Shown here in pieces: positions 8,214 through 16,267 of a stretch of DNA of 16,501 nt. Numbering within the stretch: position 1 is the stretch's first letter; each line of letters begins with the position of its first letter. Source of the DNA: an uncultured Acidobacteriota bacterium (GTDB lineage Bacteria > Acidobacteriota > Terriglobia > UBA7540). Where the stretch lies: the NCBI GenBank assembly GCA_937900045.1, contig CALCEB010000002.1, forward strand, positions 1-16,501, written 5' to 3'. Both the position numbers and the translations under genes were made by a program. The notes beneath the pieces were generated by a model. It worked only from the letters and a program-made list of their open reading frames with translations. It was not told where the DNA came from and searched no databases.

Positions 8214-8261
8214 ATGCTGACCCTGGTCCCGGGACCGTTGCCCGGAAGAATGCGGCCATGA
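8214..8261 (+). CDS. Possible 15-codon leader peptide overlapping the GH59 start
   Basis: Between the receptor and the GH59 gene, GGAGG at 8201-8205 stands 8 nt before ATG 8214. That ATG opens a frame encoding MLTLVPGPLPGRMRP whose TGA overlaps the GH59 ATG as ATGA (8258-8261). The GH59 start itself has only a distant GGAAG. Ribosomes may therefore reach GH59 by termination-reinitiation. The frame also spans the 12-bp palindrome GGTCCCGGGACC (8225-8236). It could be coincidence; codon-level evidence is impossible at this size. Confidence 0.35.
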   Translation: MLTLVPGPLPGRMRP

Positions 8262-10243
8262 CGAGAGCGAAACTCTACTTGCCTTTTTTGCTGACCGGGA
8301 CACTGATTACATCGTGTTGCTTCAGGCAACGGCCTGAAGCAACACAGGAGATCATAGTGGATGGGTCGAGTCCGGGGCGAGTCTTCGAGGGAATCGGAGG
8401 AGTCAGCGCCGGCGCATCGTCCCGCTTGTTGATCGATTACCCCGAACCCGCCCGAAGCCAAATTTTAGATTACCTTTTCAAGCCCTATTACGGAGCTTCA
8501 CTTCAACACTTGAAAGTCGAAGTCGGCTCGGATAGCAATTCCACGGACGGCTCTGAGCCCAGCCACATGCGAAGCCGCACGGACGCCAATTTTGATCGTG
8601 GCTACGAATGGTGGCTGATGGAGCAGGCCCAAGCCCGCAATCCCTCCATTATTCTGGATTGCCTTCCCTGGGGAGCGCCGGGCTGGATCGGCGGCGGCCA
8701 CTATTATTCCCCGGATATGGCGAACTACATGGCAAGGTTCGTGGAAGGCGCCAAAAAGGCGCACGGGCTTGATGTCCGTTATGCTGGCGTCTGGAATGAG
8801 ACGCGGTACGATATCGGTTATATCGAGTTGCTTAAGAAAACCTTACAAAAATACGGACTCCCCACACGGGTTGTCTGCTGTGACCTTTACCCGGGTGAGC
8901 GCCAGTGGAGCACCATCAGCGACATGAAGGCCCACCCGCAGTTCATGAATGCAATCGACGTGGTGGGGGTCCACTATCCGCGGCGCAACGGTCAAGTCAC
9001 TACTCCGCCCGAGGCCAAAACCATCGGCAAGCCGCTGTGGTCTACGGAGGATCAGCCGCCTTTTGGGCCGGGCGGCGCAATCTCCCAGCGAAGCTGGAAT
9101 GCAGGTGGCAAGGGCTGGGCGCACATCCTGAACGACAACTACATCTCGGGCCGGTTCACCAAAACCGAAATCTGGAGTCCGGTCACTTCGTATTACGACA
9201 TTTTGGCTGCCCCCAATTCAGGATTGATGTATGCCAACACGCCCTGGTCCGGCCATTACCAGGTGCAATCCACCATCTGGGTGACAGCTCACACCACTCA
9301 ATTTGCCCAGCCCGGATGGCGCTATTTGAACACTGCTTGCGGTCGCCTTTCCGGCACCGGAACCTACGTCACCCTTCGTTCGCCCTCAACGGACGACTAC
9401 AGCATGGTGCTCGAGACCATCGGCGCCAAAGAGGCTCAGAACGTTCGCATTGAAATTGCACCCGGGCTTTCGCGCGGTCAAGTTCACGTTTGGGAGACCA
9501 ACGCAACCCGCCGCTTCGATCACATCGCGGACATAACCCCCAGAAGCGGGGAGTATAACCTTCGCCTGGACCCAGATGCTCTCTATTCCGTTACTACCAC
9601 CACGGGCCAGCGCAAAGGCGCTGCCGCCGGAGCTGCGGCAGCGCCTTTTCCCTTTCCTTATCAGGAGAACTTCGACAAAACAACGCTCCATCAGTCGCCC
9701 CGCTATTTTGCCGATCAGGATGGGGCATTTGAGGCGCTTCCCTGCATGAGCCGTCCTGGACGTTGCCTGCAGCAGGTGGTAACCCATCGCCCGATTTCCT
9801 GGGGCCAACTGAGCCCCGATCCATTTTCTCTGCTCGGCAGCGAGGACTGGAAGGATTACCAGGTGGAAGCTGACGTCCTGTTGGCCTCGCCGGGTTATGT
9901 TTCGCTCATCGGACGGATCGACTCAGCGAATTACTTTCTGAACAAGAAATCAGGGACCTCGCGCTGGCCAAGCAGCTACGTGTTTCAGGTCCATCAAAAT
10001 GGCCAGTGGGAACTCGATAGCGTGAGTTACTCGTCGCCGGATAAGAAATTGGCGGCCGGCAGTGCGCGGTTCGGTTTGAACGCCTGGCATCACTTGTGCC
10101 TTTCTTTTCGCGGCGATCAGATTCGCGCCATGATGGATGGCCATGTGCTGGCCAGCGTGCAGGATACTTCTCACCGGCAGGGAATGGTGGCAGTTGGTTC
10201 CGGCTGGAATTTGGCGCAATTTGATAATTTTCAGGTTCGGTAG
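8258..10243 (+). CDS. GH59 galactocerebrosidase-like beta-galactosidase, lipoprotein
   Basis: A 661-residue glycosidase strikingly like animal lysosomal galactosylceramidase (GALC, family GH59), which hydrolyses beta-galactosyl lipids. Shared motifs recalled from human GALC include FEGIGGVSAG (43-52), SRLLIDYPEPARSQILDYLF (55-74), STDGSEPSHM (95-104), RGYEWWLM (114-121), GLMYANTPWSGHYQV and VTAHTTQFAQPGW. The catalytic acid/base is E181 in WNE (179-181) and the nucleophile E264 in WSTED (261-265). The TIM barrel is followed by a beta-sandwich and a C-terminal lectin-like domain (about 470-661) ending QFDNFQV, as in GALC (QFDNFLV). Residues 1-20 form a lipoprotein signal with lipobox ITSC (C20), so it is probably anchored in a membrane. 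It is probably co-transcribed with the receptor 75 nt upstream. Lipid versus glycan substrate cannot be read from sequence. Confidence 0.9.
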   Translation: MTRAKLYLPFLLTGTLITSCCFRQRPEATQEIIVDGSSPGRVFEGIGGVSAGASSRLLIDYPEPARSQILDYLFKPYYGASLQHLKVEVGSDSNSTDGSEPSHMRSRTDANFDRGYEWWLMEQAQARNPSIILDCLPWGAPGWIGGGHYYSPDMANYMARFVEGAKKAHGLDVRYAGVWNETRYDIGYIELLKKTLQKYGLPTRVVCCDLYPGERQWSTISDMKAHPQFMNAIDVVGVHYPRRNGQVTTPPEAKTIGKPLWSTEDQPPFGPGGAISQRSWNAGGKGWAHILNDNYISGRFTKTEIWSPVTSYYDILAAPNSGLMYANTPWSGHYQVQSTIWVTAHTTQFAQPGWRYLNTACGRLSGTGTYVTLRSPSTDDYSMVLETIGAKEAQNVRIEIAPGLSRGQVHVWETNATRRFDHIADITPRSGEYNLRLDPDALYSVTTTTGQRKGAAAGAAAAPFPFPYQENFDKTTLHQSPRYFADQDGAFEALPCMSRPGRCLQQVVTHRPISWGQLSPDPFSLLGSEDWKDYQVEADVLLASPGYVSLIGRIDSANYFLNKKSGTSRWPSSYVFQVHQNGQWELDSVSYSSPDKKLAAGSARFGLNAWHHLCLSFRGDQIRAMMDGHVLASVQDTSHRQGMVAVGSGWNLAQFDNFQVR

Positions 10244-10559
10244 GCTGCTGGCAGGCCCGTTGAGCGCGAGTGGCGTGCCCTGATAAGCCCTTCTGAACTC
10301 AAAAAATAAGCGTGCCGGACATCCAATCACCCGTTCCACTGTTATCATCTGCCATGGAGGGGCAATGTTCCCGGACTCGTGAGGTGCGCAATGGTGTTTC
10401 ACCCGCTCTCTATCAGGTGGATATGAAATGAAATGAACCGGCCTGGCTGGCACGTTGGCATCCAAGCACAAGAATTCATGACGATTCAAACCCGGCCAGG
10501 ATTGAAGCCTAGCCATGAGCGGAACATCTAGAACCCGAATCAAGGCCGCCAAACTCAAG
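10244..10559. other. Non-coding gap between GH59 and SDR genes
   Basis: About 300 bp with no convincing gene on either strand and no T-tract terminator after GH59. It contains a small inverted repeat GGTG-TTT-CACC (10393-10403) and a repeated TGAAA/TGAAATGAA stretch near 10426-10437. It may hold an internal promoter for the SDR-to-GH27 operon, but I could not identify a good -35/-10 pair or a copy of the CGT-AACGTT-ACG operator here. Confidence 0.4.
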
Positions 10560-11342
10560 ATGACATTCGCGGGAGACTGTCTAAAAGAAAAGTCAATTTT
10601 AATAACTGGTGGCCTGGGTGCTGTTGGCAGGGTGGTGGTTTCGGCCCTTCTCGCTCATTCGGCGCGGGTCACGGTGAATGATCTTGTCCCTGATGAGGAG
10701 GCTGCTAAGGTTCGCGAGCAACTGAATTGGCCCCGGGACCGTTTCGCCTACGTCCAATCGGACGTCACCACGCCGGCGGGCGTTGGGGGCCTGATCTCCA
10801 AAGCCGGTAAAACTTTCGGCTCCCTTCACGTTGCAATCTGCAATGCCGGGATGGCTGAGAGCTGCCCGATCGTGGATTACTCAGAAGCTGAGTGGGACAA
10901 GATTATGGACGTGAACCTCAAGAGCGCGTTTCTCACGGCGCAGGCTTCTGCCCGGGCAATGATCCAGGAAAAAATCCCGGGGAAGATTATTTTTACTTCT
11001 TCTTGGGTTCAGGATGTCCCGTGGCCCGGCATTACTCCTTACAACGTCACCAAGAGCGGAATCAAAATGCTGATGCGGGGAATGGCGCGGGAACTCGCCT
11101 CCCACGGTATCCGGGTGAATTGTCTGGCGCCAGGGATCGTCGCTGTGGGCATGGCGAAACGCCAATGGGACACTGAGCCAGACTACCGGCGGCGCGCGGA
11201 GAAAGCAATTCCGCTGGGCTTTATGCAACCGCCGGAGTCCGTGGCCAATGCATTCGTCTTTCTCTGCTCGGACGCCTCCGATTACATGACCGGCTCAACC
11301 CTGCTGGTGGATGGCGGTTCGAGCCTCTATCCCATGGATTAA
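10560..11342 (+). CDS. Short-chain dehydrogenase/reductase, probable sugar 1-dehydrogenase
   Basis: A 260-residue classical SDR from the chosen start. The NAD(P)-binding motif is TGGLGAVG near residues 16-23. NAG is present at the end of strand 4. Catalytic Ser lies in FTSSW and the YxxxK motif is YNVTK. The C-terminus is GSTLLVDGGSSLYPMD. An upstream in-frame ATG (10515) would add 15 residues; ATG 10560 gives the usual short N-terminus before the glycine motif, and neither has a strong ribosome binding site. It ends 4 nt before the dehydratase gene, so the pair is tightly coupled. With a galactonate-dehydratase neighbour, the natural role is oxidation of galactose or a related aldose to the lactone (inference). 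A decayed paralogue lies at 1177-1560. Confidence 0.88.
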   Translation: MTFAGDCLKEKSILITGGLGAVGRVVVSALLAHSARVTVNDLVPDEEAAKVREQLNWPRDRFAYVQSDVTTPAGVGGLISKAGKTFGSLHVAICNAGMAESCPIVDYSEAEWDKIMDVNLKSAFLTAQASARAMIQEKIPGKIIFTSSWVQDVPWPGITPYNVTKSGIKMLMRGMARELASHGIRVNCLAPGIVAVGMAKRQWDTEPDYRRRAEKAIPLGFMQPPESVANAFVFLCSDASDYMTGSTLLVDGGSSLYPMD

Positions 11343-11346
11343 TGCC

Positions 11347-12516
11347 ATGAAAATTGCCTCGGTCAAAACGGCCGTTGTGAACGCGGAAATGCGGAACTGG
11401 GTCTTCGTCAAGGTGGAGACCGATCAGGCCGGGCTGTGGGGCTGGGGTGAGGCTTCGCTGGAGTGGAAGACCCGCGCTGTGGTGGGAGCGGTGGAGGACC
11501 TTGCTCCAATGGTAGTAGGTGAAGACCCCTCCTGCATCGAACACCTTTATCAAAAGCTGTGCCGGCAATCCTTCTGGCGCCTCGGCGTGATCGGCATGAG
11601 CGCCATAAGCGGCATTGAGCAGGCCTGCTGGGATATCTATGGCAAGTCGCTTGGCCTGCCCGTTTACAAGCTGCTGGGCGGCGCGGTGCGGGACCGCGTG
11701 CGCATGTACACCCACCTGGGTGGCGGCAATATGAAGGCGGTTTATGAAACGTTTGACCCTCAGCCGCTGATTGATCTTGCGCTGCAGGTGGTGGAGAAGG
11801 GTTACACCGCCGTCAAGGTTGTGTGCGTGCCTTACTCCGAACCGCTGATGAGCGCCTCGTATGTCAAACAATTTCGGCAGGCCATTGAGCGGCTGCGCTT
11901 GGCGGTCGGAGATAGCATTGACATCATGATTGATTTTCACGGCCGCACCTACCCCGCCATGGCCATCGAATACATCAACGCCATCTCGGAATTCAACCCT
12001 TTCTTCTGTGAGGAACCGGTGCCTCCTGAAAACGTAGCCGCCCTGCGCGAGGTGCGCCGCGCCGTCCGGGTACCCATTGCCACCGGGGAGCGGCTGGTGA
12101 CCCGCCACCAATTCCGGGAAGTCTTTGAACAGCAAGCTTGCCACGTGATTCAACCGGACCTTTGCCACTGTGGCGGCTTGCTCGAAGGAAAAAAGATCGC
12201 GGCCATGGCTGAGGCCTACTATATGGGCGTCGCTCCTCATAATCCTTTGGGGCCCGTGGCCAATGCCGCCGCCTTGCACTTTGCCCTTTCCACCCCCAAT
12301 TTCCTGATCCAGGAGGACATGCTGGCGGATGTCCCGTGGCGGTGGGATGTGGTGCGCCATTCGCTCCAAACCCAAGATGGGTATTGGCAGAGGACGGAAG
12401 CTCCTGGCCTCGGCGTTGAAGTGAATGAAGTGGAGGCGGCGCGGCATCCGTTTCAGCAGGAAGTGATGCACCCTACCACCATCAGGGCCAAGGATGGCGC
12501 AATTCTGGATTGGTAA
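11347..12516 (+). CDS. dgoD-like: D-galactonate dehydratase-like enolase-superfamily enzyme
   Basis: A 389-residue mandelate-racemase-type sugar-acid dehydratase. It aligns along its length with E. coli DgoD as I recall it: GWGE early, MSAISGIEQACWDIYGK near 84-100, then the barrel. Metal ligands are D196 (in DFHGR), E222 (in CEEPV) and E248 (in TGER). The general acid position is H198 of DFHGR, and the dyad is H298 (APHNPLGP) with D271 (QPDLCHCGG). E323 matches the conserved late Glu. This D-x-H pattern is that of the galactonate dehydratase subgroup, which turns galactonate into 2-keto-3-deoxygalactonate. The start is 4 nt after the SDR stop. An in-frame ATG at 11311 exists but lies inside the SDR gene. 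Related acids such as fuconate cannot be excluded. Confidence 0.85.
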   Translation: MKIASVKTAVVNAEMRNWVFVKVETDQAGLWGWGEASLEWKTRAVVGAVEDLAPMVVGEDPSCIEHLYQKLCRQSFWRLGVIGMSAISGIEQACWDIYGKSLGLPVYKLLGGAVRDRVRMYTHLGGGNMKAVYETFDPQPLIDLALQVVEKGYTAVKVVCVPYSEPLMSASYVKQFRQAIERLRLAVGDSIDIMIDFHGRTYPAMAIEYINAISEFNPFFCEEPVPPENVAALREVRRAVRVPIATGERLVTRHQFREVFEQQACHVIQPDLCHCGGLLEGKKIAAMAEAYYMGVAPHNPLGPVANAAALHFALSTPNFLIQEDMLADVPWRWDVVRHSLQTQDGYWQRTEAPGLGVEVNEVEAARHPFQQEVMHPTTIRAKDGAILDW

Positions 12517-12587
12517 GGCCGCGGCCGTCCTTCGGCAGTCTATTGGAGCGGCCAGGCAGCTCGACCGCCAATAAGGGTAGACCAATC

Positions 12588-14000
12588 ATGGTCACGGTGA
12601 CGAGAGCCGCCCCGGCACTCCATGCGGATTACAACTGGGCCTACGTCTGGATGATCTCCCTTGTTGCCGCGCTGGGCGGCCTTCTTTTTGGTTATGACTG
12701 GGTGGTCATCGGAGGCGCCAAACCTTTCTATGAAAAATTCTTTCATTTAACAACTCCCGGCCAGCAGGGATGGGCCATGAGCTGTGCACTGGTGGGCTGC
12801 TTGGCGGGAGCACTGGTTTCCGGCGCACTCACAGGGAGGTTCGGTCGCAAGCGGTTGTTGATCAGCGCAGCATTGCTGTTCGCTTTGTCGTCACTCGGCA
12901 CAGGCCTGGCAAGCGTCTTCGGCGCTTTCGTGGCCTGGCGCATGGCCGGTGGAGTGGCGATTGGGTTGGCTTCCAATCTTTCCCCCATGTATATTGCGGA
13001 GGTTTCACCCGCCCCCTTGCGCGGCAAACTGGTTTCAATGAATCAGTTGACCCTGGTTGTGGGCATCCTTCTGGCGCAATTCATGAACTGGCTCATTGCC
13101 CGGCCAATCCCTGGGAACTTCACGCCGGTGGACATCTTGAACTCCTGGAATGGCCAGTTGGGATGGCGATGGATGTTTGGTGTAACGGCTGTGCCCTCGA
13201 TCCTGTTTTTCATTGGGATGATCGGCGTCCCGAAGAGTCCACGCTGGCTCGCCCATCACGGCAAGCCCGGCCAGGCGCGCCGCATCCTTGAAAAGATCGG
13301 GGGCGGCGATTACGCCTCCCAGGCTTTGGCAGAAATCGAATCGAGCCTCGGCGAACGGAGGGAAAAGTACGACCGGAGATCGCTGTTTGAACCCAAAATC
13401 GCCAGGATTCTCTTCCTCGGCATCGCCTTGGCGGTTTTTCAGCAATGGTGTGGCATCAATGTGATTTTCAATTATGCGGAGGATGTGTTTGCTGCAGCGG
13501 GTTACACCGTCTCTTCCACGCTGTTCAACATCGTCATCACTGGGGCCGTGAACTTACTTTTCACCCTCGTGGCGGTCACCCTGGTGGATCGTGCCGGGCG
13601 CAGGTTACTGTTGCTAGGAGGTGCAGCGGGTCTGGCTGTGATCTATGCCTTGCTGGGCGCCGGGTATCACGCCGGCCGTCAAGGCTTTCCCATGCTGCTG
13701 CTGGTCGTCGCCGCCATCGCGTGCTACGCCATGTCGCTCGCGCCGGTCACCTGGGTCGTCATCTCAGAGATTTATCCCAACCGCGTCCGGGGTGAAGCGA
13801 TGTCCCTTGCCGTCACTTCCCTATGGGTTGCCTGCTTTACCTTGACGTATACATTTCCCTTCTTGATGAAAGCGGCCGGCGCAGCGGGGACATTTTGGAT
13901 ATACGCGGGCATCTGCGTTGCAGGCTTCACGTTCATTTATTTCCGATTGCCGGAGACCAAGGGAAAAACCCTGGAACAGATTGAAGGACTGTGGAAATGA
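12588..14000 (+). CDS. Sugar-porter family MFS transporter
   Basis: A 470-residue inner-membrane permease with about 12 hydrophobic segments and sugar-porter (TC 2.A.1.1) signatures. These are LLFGYDWVVIGGA in helix 1, GRFGRKRLL after helix 2, PKSPRWLAHHGK before the central loop, QQWCGINVIFNYAE in helix 7, VDRAGRRLLLLGG after helix 8, and the ending LPETKGKTLEQIE. ATG 12588 was chosen (GGG 10 nt upstream); the in-frame ATG at 12510 overlaps the dehydratase gene. It lies 71 nt after the dehydratase and overlaps or nearly touches the GH27 gene. It probably imports galactose or another monosaccharide released by the glycosidases, by proton symport (family knowledge plus inference). Confidence 0.92.
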   Translation: MVTVTRAAPALHADYNWAYVWMISLVAALGGLLFGYDWVVIGGAKPFYEKFFHLTTPGQQGWAMSCALVGCLAGALVSGALTGRFGRKRLLISAALLFALSSLGTGLASVFGAFVAWRMAGGVAIGLASNLSPMYIAEVSPAPLRGKLVSMNQLTLVVGILLAQFMNWLIARPIPGNFTPVDILNSWNGQLGWRWMFGVTAVPSILFFIGMIGVPKSPRWLAHHGKPGQARRILEKIGGGDYASQALAEIESSLGERREKYDRRSLFEPKIARILFLGIALAVFQQWCGINVIFNYAEDVFAAAGYTVSSTLFNIVITGAVNLLFTLVAVTLVDRAGRRLLLLGGAAGLAVIYALLGAGYHAGRQGFPMLLLVVAAIACYAMSLAPVTWVVISEIYPNRVRGEAMSLAVTSLWVACFTLTYTFPFLMKAAGAAGTFWIYAGICVAGFTFIYFRLPETKGKTLEQIEGLWK

Positions 14001-14074
14001 ATTTTTCATTGACTCAGCTACACGTCCCGCAGCGGATTTTAATCTCAAACTCTCAAACACCCAAGGCCTTCAAA

Positions 14075-15280
14075 ATGACCCGATTGAAAACTGTTTCTTT
14101 GGCTCTCTCTTGTGCGGTTGCTCTTTTGGTTTTATCCATGAATTCGGCCAACGCCTTCGGTCAAACGCAGCCGCCAAAACTTGCCTCAGTTCCTCCCATG
14201 GGCTGGAACACCTGGTATGCCTTCGGATGCCATATTTCTGCGGATGTCGTCCGGGCGCAGGTTGACCAGATGGTTGCGAACGGCATGAAAGCTGCCGGCT
14301 ACCGGTATGTCAATCTGGATGACTGCTGGCAGGGCAGCCGTGACGCGCAGGGCGTGATTCATCCCAATTCACACTTTCCGGATGTGAAAGCCTTGGCCGC
14401 TTATGTCCATTCCCGGGGCCTTCTCTTCGGCATTTATTCCTCCCCAGGCCCCACGACGTGTGGGGGCTATGAAGGAAGCTACGGACACGAGGTGCAGGAT
14501 GCCCGGACCTATGCCGGCTGGGGAGTGGATTTTCTAAAATACGATTGGTGCAGCGCGACAAGCGTCTACCGGCCGGAGCAGATGGAAGACGCTTACCTGA
14601 AAATGCATCAGGCCCTAGTGGCAGCGGGCCGGCCCATGATTTATAGCCTTTGCCAATATGGGATGCTGGGTGTTTGGCGCTGGGGGCCACAAGTGGGAGC
14701 CGAACTTTGGCGCACCACGGGTGACGTAAGCAACAAAATCGATTTTCAAGAATACGAGCGAATGCTCTTTGTTGGGTTTGGCCAAGCTGGATTGGACCGC
14801 TTTGCTGGGCCCGGACGCTGGAATGACCTCGACATGCTTCAAATCGGCAACAGCGGGCTGAACCTTGATGAGCAAAAAACTCAGATGAGCCTCTGGTGCC
14901 TTTTGGCGGCGCCATTGATCGTCAGTACGGACCTCACCAGGTTGTCGAGCTCGGAATTAGCGATTCTCACCAATCCAGAAGCAATCCGGGTCGATCAGGA
15001 TCCGCAAGGTATCGAGGGCCAACGCGTGAGCCAAGTGGGACCATTGCAAGTGTGGGCGAAACCCGAAAGCGGAGGAAGCATGGCGGTGGGACTTTTTAAT
15101 TCCGGCGAATCTGCCATGCCAGTCTCTGTGGACTTCAGGCAAATCGGATTTTTCCACGCGGTCGAGGTGCGGGACCTGTGGGCACGCAAGGATCTGGGTA
15201 CCTTTGAAAAAACCTTCTCAACCAAGGTGCCCCGACATGGAGTGGCGCTGATTGAGGTCAAGAATTACCAATCCCAATGA
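14075..15280 (+). CDS. GH27 alpha-galactosidase, secreted
   Basis: A 401-residue family GH27 enzyme that releases terminal alpha-galactose. Residues 1-27 form a Sec signal peptide (MTRLKTVSLALSC..., ending ANA). MGWNTWYAFGC opens the TIM barrel at 42-52. LDDCW (81-85) binds the sugar. The nucleophile is D157 in FLKYDWC. The acid/base is D217 in WRTTGD, matching the WRNFAD of human alpha-galactosidase A. GPGRWNDLDML (245-255) is also family-typical. A C-terminal beta domain ends near 400. An alternative start at ATG 13997 overlaps the permease stop as ATGA and has AAGGA 8 nt upstream. It would put 26 extra residues before the signal peptide, so I prefer 14075, which has AAGG 8 nt upstream. It closes the SDR-dehydratase-permease operon. 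Confidence 0.92.
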   Translation: MTRLKTVSLALSCAVALLVLSMNSANAFGQTQPPKLASVPPMGWNTWYAFGCHISADVVRAQVDQMVANGMKAAGYRYVNLDDCWQGSRDAQGVIHPNSHFPDVKALAAYVHSRGLLFGIYSSPGPTTCGGYEGSYGHEVQDARTYAGWGVDFLKYDWCSATSVYRPEQMEDAYLKMHQALVAAGRPMIYSLCQYGMLGVWRWGPQVGAELWRTTGDVSNKIDFQEYERMLFVGFGQAGLDRFAGPGRWNDLDMLQIGNSGLNLDEQKTQMSLWCLLAAPLIVSTDLTRLSSSELAILTNPEAIRVDQDPQGIEGQRVSQVGPLQVWAKPESGGSMAVGLFNSGESAMPVSVDFRQIGFFHAVEVRDLWARKDLGTFEKTFSTKVPRHGVALIEVKNYQSQ

Positions 15281-15335
15281 CCCAAGAGCGGCAGCCACCC
15301 GGGGGTCTGGGAGACTATGAAAAAGTGTGGGGTGC

Positions 15336-16139
15336 TCATGGCGCAGTTGCTGTCCGGAAATCCACATACCAGGTGCGGATAACTTGTTCGAGCGTGCCAT
15401 TCAAAACATGGACACGGACCGTGAGAAACGGCTGAACGATAAACCGGTTCCACCTCATCTGCTGCTTCTTGGCCATCCGTTTGGCGATGATTTCGTTGAC
15501 CGTGGACTCAACCCAAGCCGTCGAAATCGGCTGATCGGCTCGATAGCGCTTGCCGTAATTCGGCAAGGAGTCCCGGTTCGCGTTCAGATACTGCAGCAGA
15601 TCCCGCAGCGCCGTGCTCAAGCGCGCCACTTGGATCACGTGCTGAAAGCGCATCGCCAAGTGAAACCAATCCAGGATGTGCTCCGACTTCGGCGCAATCT
15701 CCCTTTGGATCGCTCGCAACCCAGCATCCCCGTCCGACAACACCGTGACCTGGGCACCCCCCGTGCAGCCGGCTTGAATCATGGCCTGCTGAAGCCGCGG
15801 GCTCGCCGAGCCGGTGCCCTCTTGTACAAAGGCAAACCGTGTTGCCGTCTCGTCCGCCAACACCTTGCCGGCCACGACCTCGAAGTTGCGCTCCGGCCCG
15901 TTTCGGCCGCGCACCTATCCTCCGTCCAGCCCCACGACGATTTCTGGGGCAGGAATATCGGGCCGCAGCAACTCCGCATTCGCCGCCGCTTTTTCTAAGT
16001 GGCGGCCGACGCGCATCACCCGGTTCCGCACGGAGTTGGCATTCGTTTTCGCTGAAGCAGGCAGCAATTCGCCCAAGAAATCGGCGACCTTGCCGAACGG
16101 CATCAGGGCCGCCAGCCGAACTTCGTCACAGAGATGCCG
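15336..16139 (-). pseudogene. ISKra4-family transposase, N-terminally truncated with amber stop
   Basis: Minus-strand remnant of a DDE transposase. From about 16139 it reads DEVRLAALMPFGKVADFLGE, then EIVVGLDGG (first catalytic Asp), an in-frame TAG at 15915-15917, and continues in the same frame VRGRNGPERNFEVVAG. VTVLSDGDAGLRAIQREIAP (second Asp), ILDWFHLAMRFQH and AWVESTVNEIIAKRMAKK (Glu) follow. LSDG, DWFHLAMR and ESTVN are hallmarks of ISKra4-type transposases. About 266 codons remain, whereas the family usually has well over 400, so much of the N-terminal half is gone; an in-frame TAA at 16140-16142 marks the upstream break. The amber codon replaces what is probably Tyr or Phe after GLDGG. 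No longer able to transpose by itself. Confidence 0.82.
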
Positions 16140-16267
16140 TTATGAACTTTTTTTGAGCGCTGCGATGCCATAAGCCCTTTGCGTTCAGAACGGCAGGTTG
16201 CAAAAATCGATGTAGTGCAGACCAACCCTCTTGCCAGGGGTCCGCGCGTCATGTCAGGATCGCACCG

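Noticed and set aside
9950..10558. 202-codon minus-strand frame spanning the GH59-SDR gap
   Set aside because: Most of it is antisense to GH59; the part in the gap shows no domain and no convincing ribosome site, so I do not call a gene there.
11221..12585. 454-codon minus-strand open frame opposite the dehydratase
   Set aside because: Low-complexity, His/Arg-rich translation with no motif, fully antisense to an enzyme with all catalytic residues in place.
15316..16165. Possible matching terminal repeats (TGAAAAAGTG and TCAAAAAAAGTTC) of the ISKra4 element
   Set aside because: The likeness is limited to an A-run with flanks and I could not confirm real termini or a target duplication, so no element boundaries are given.
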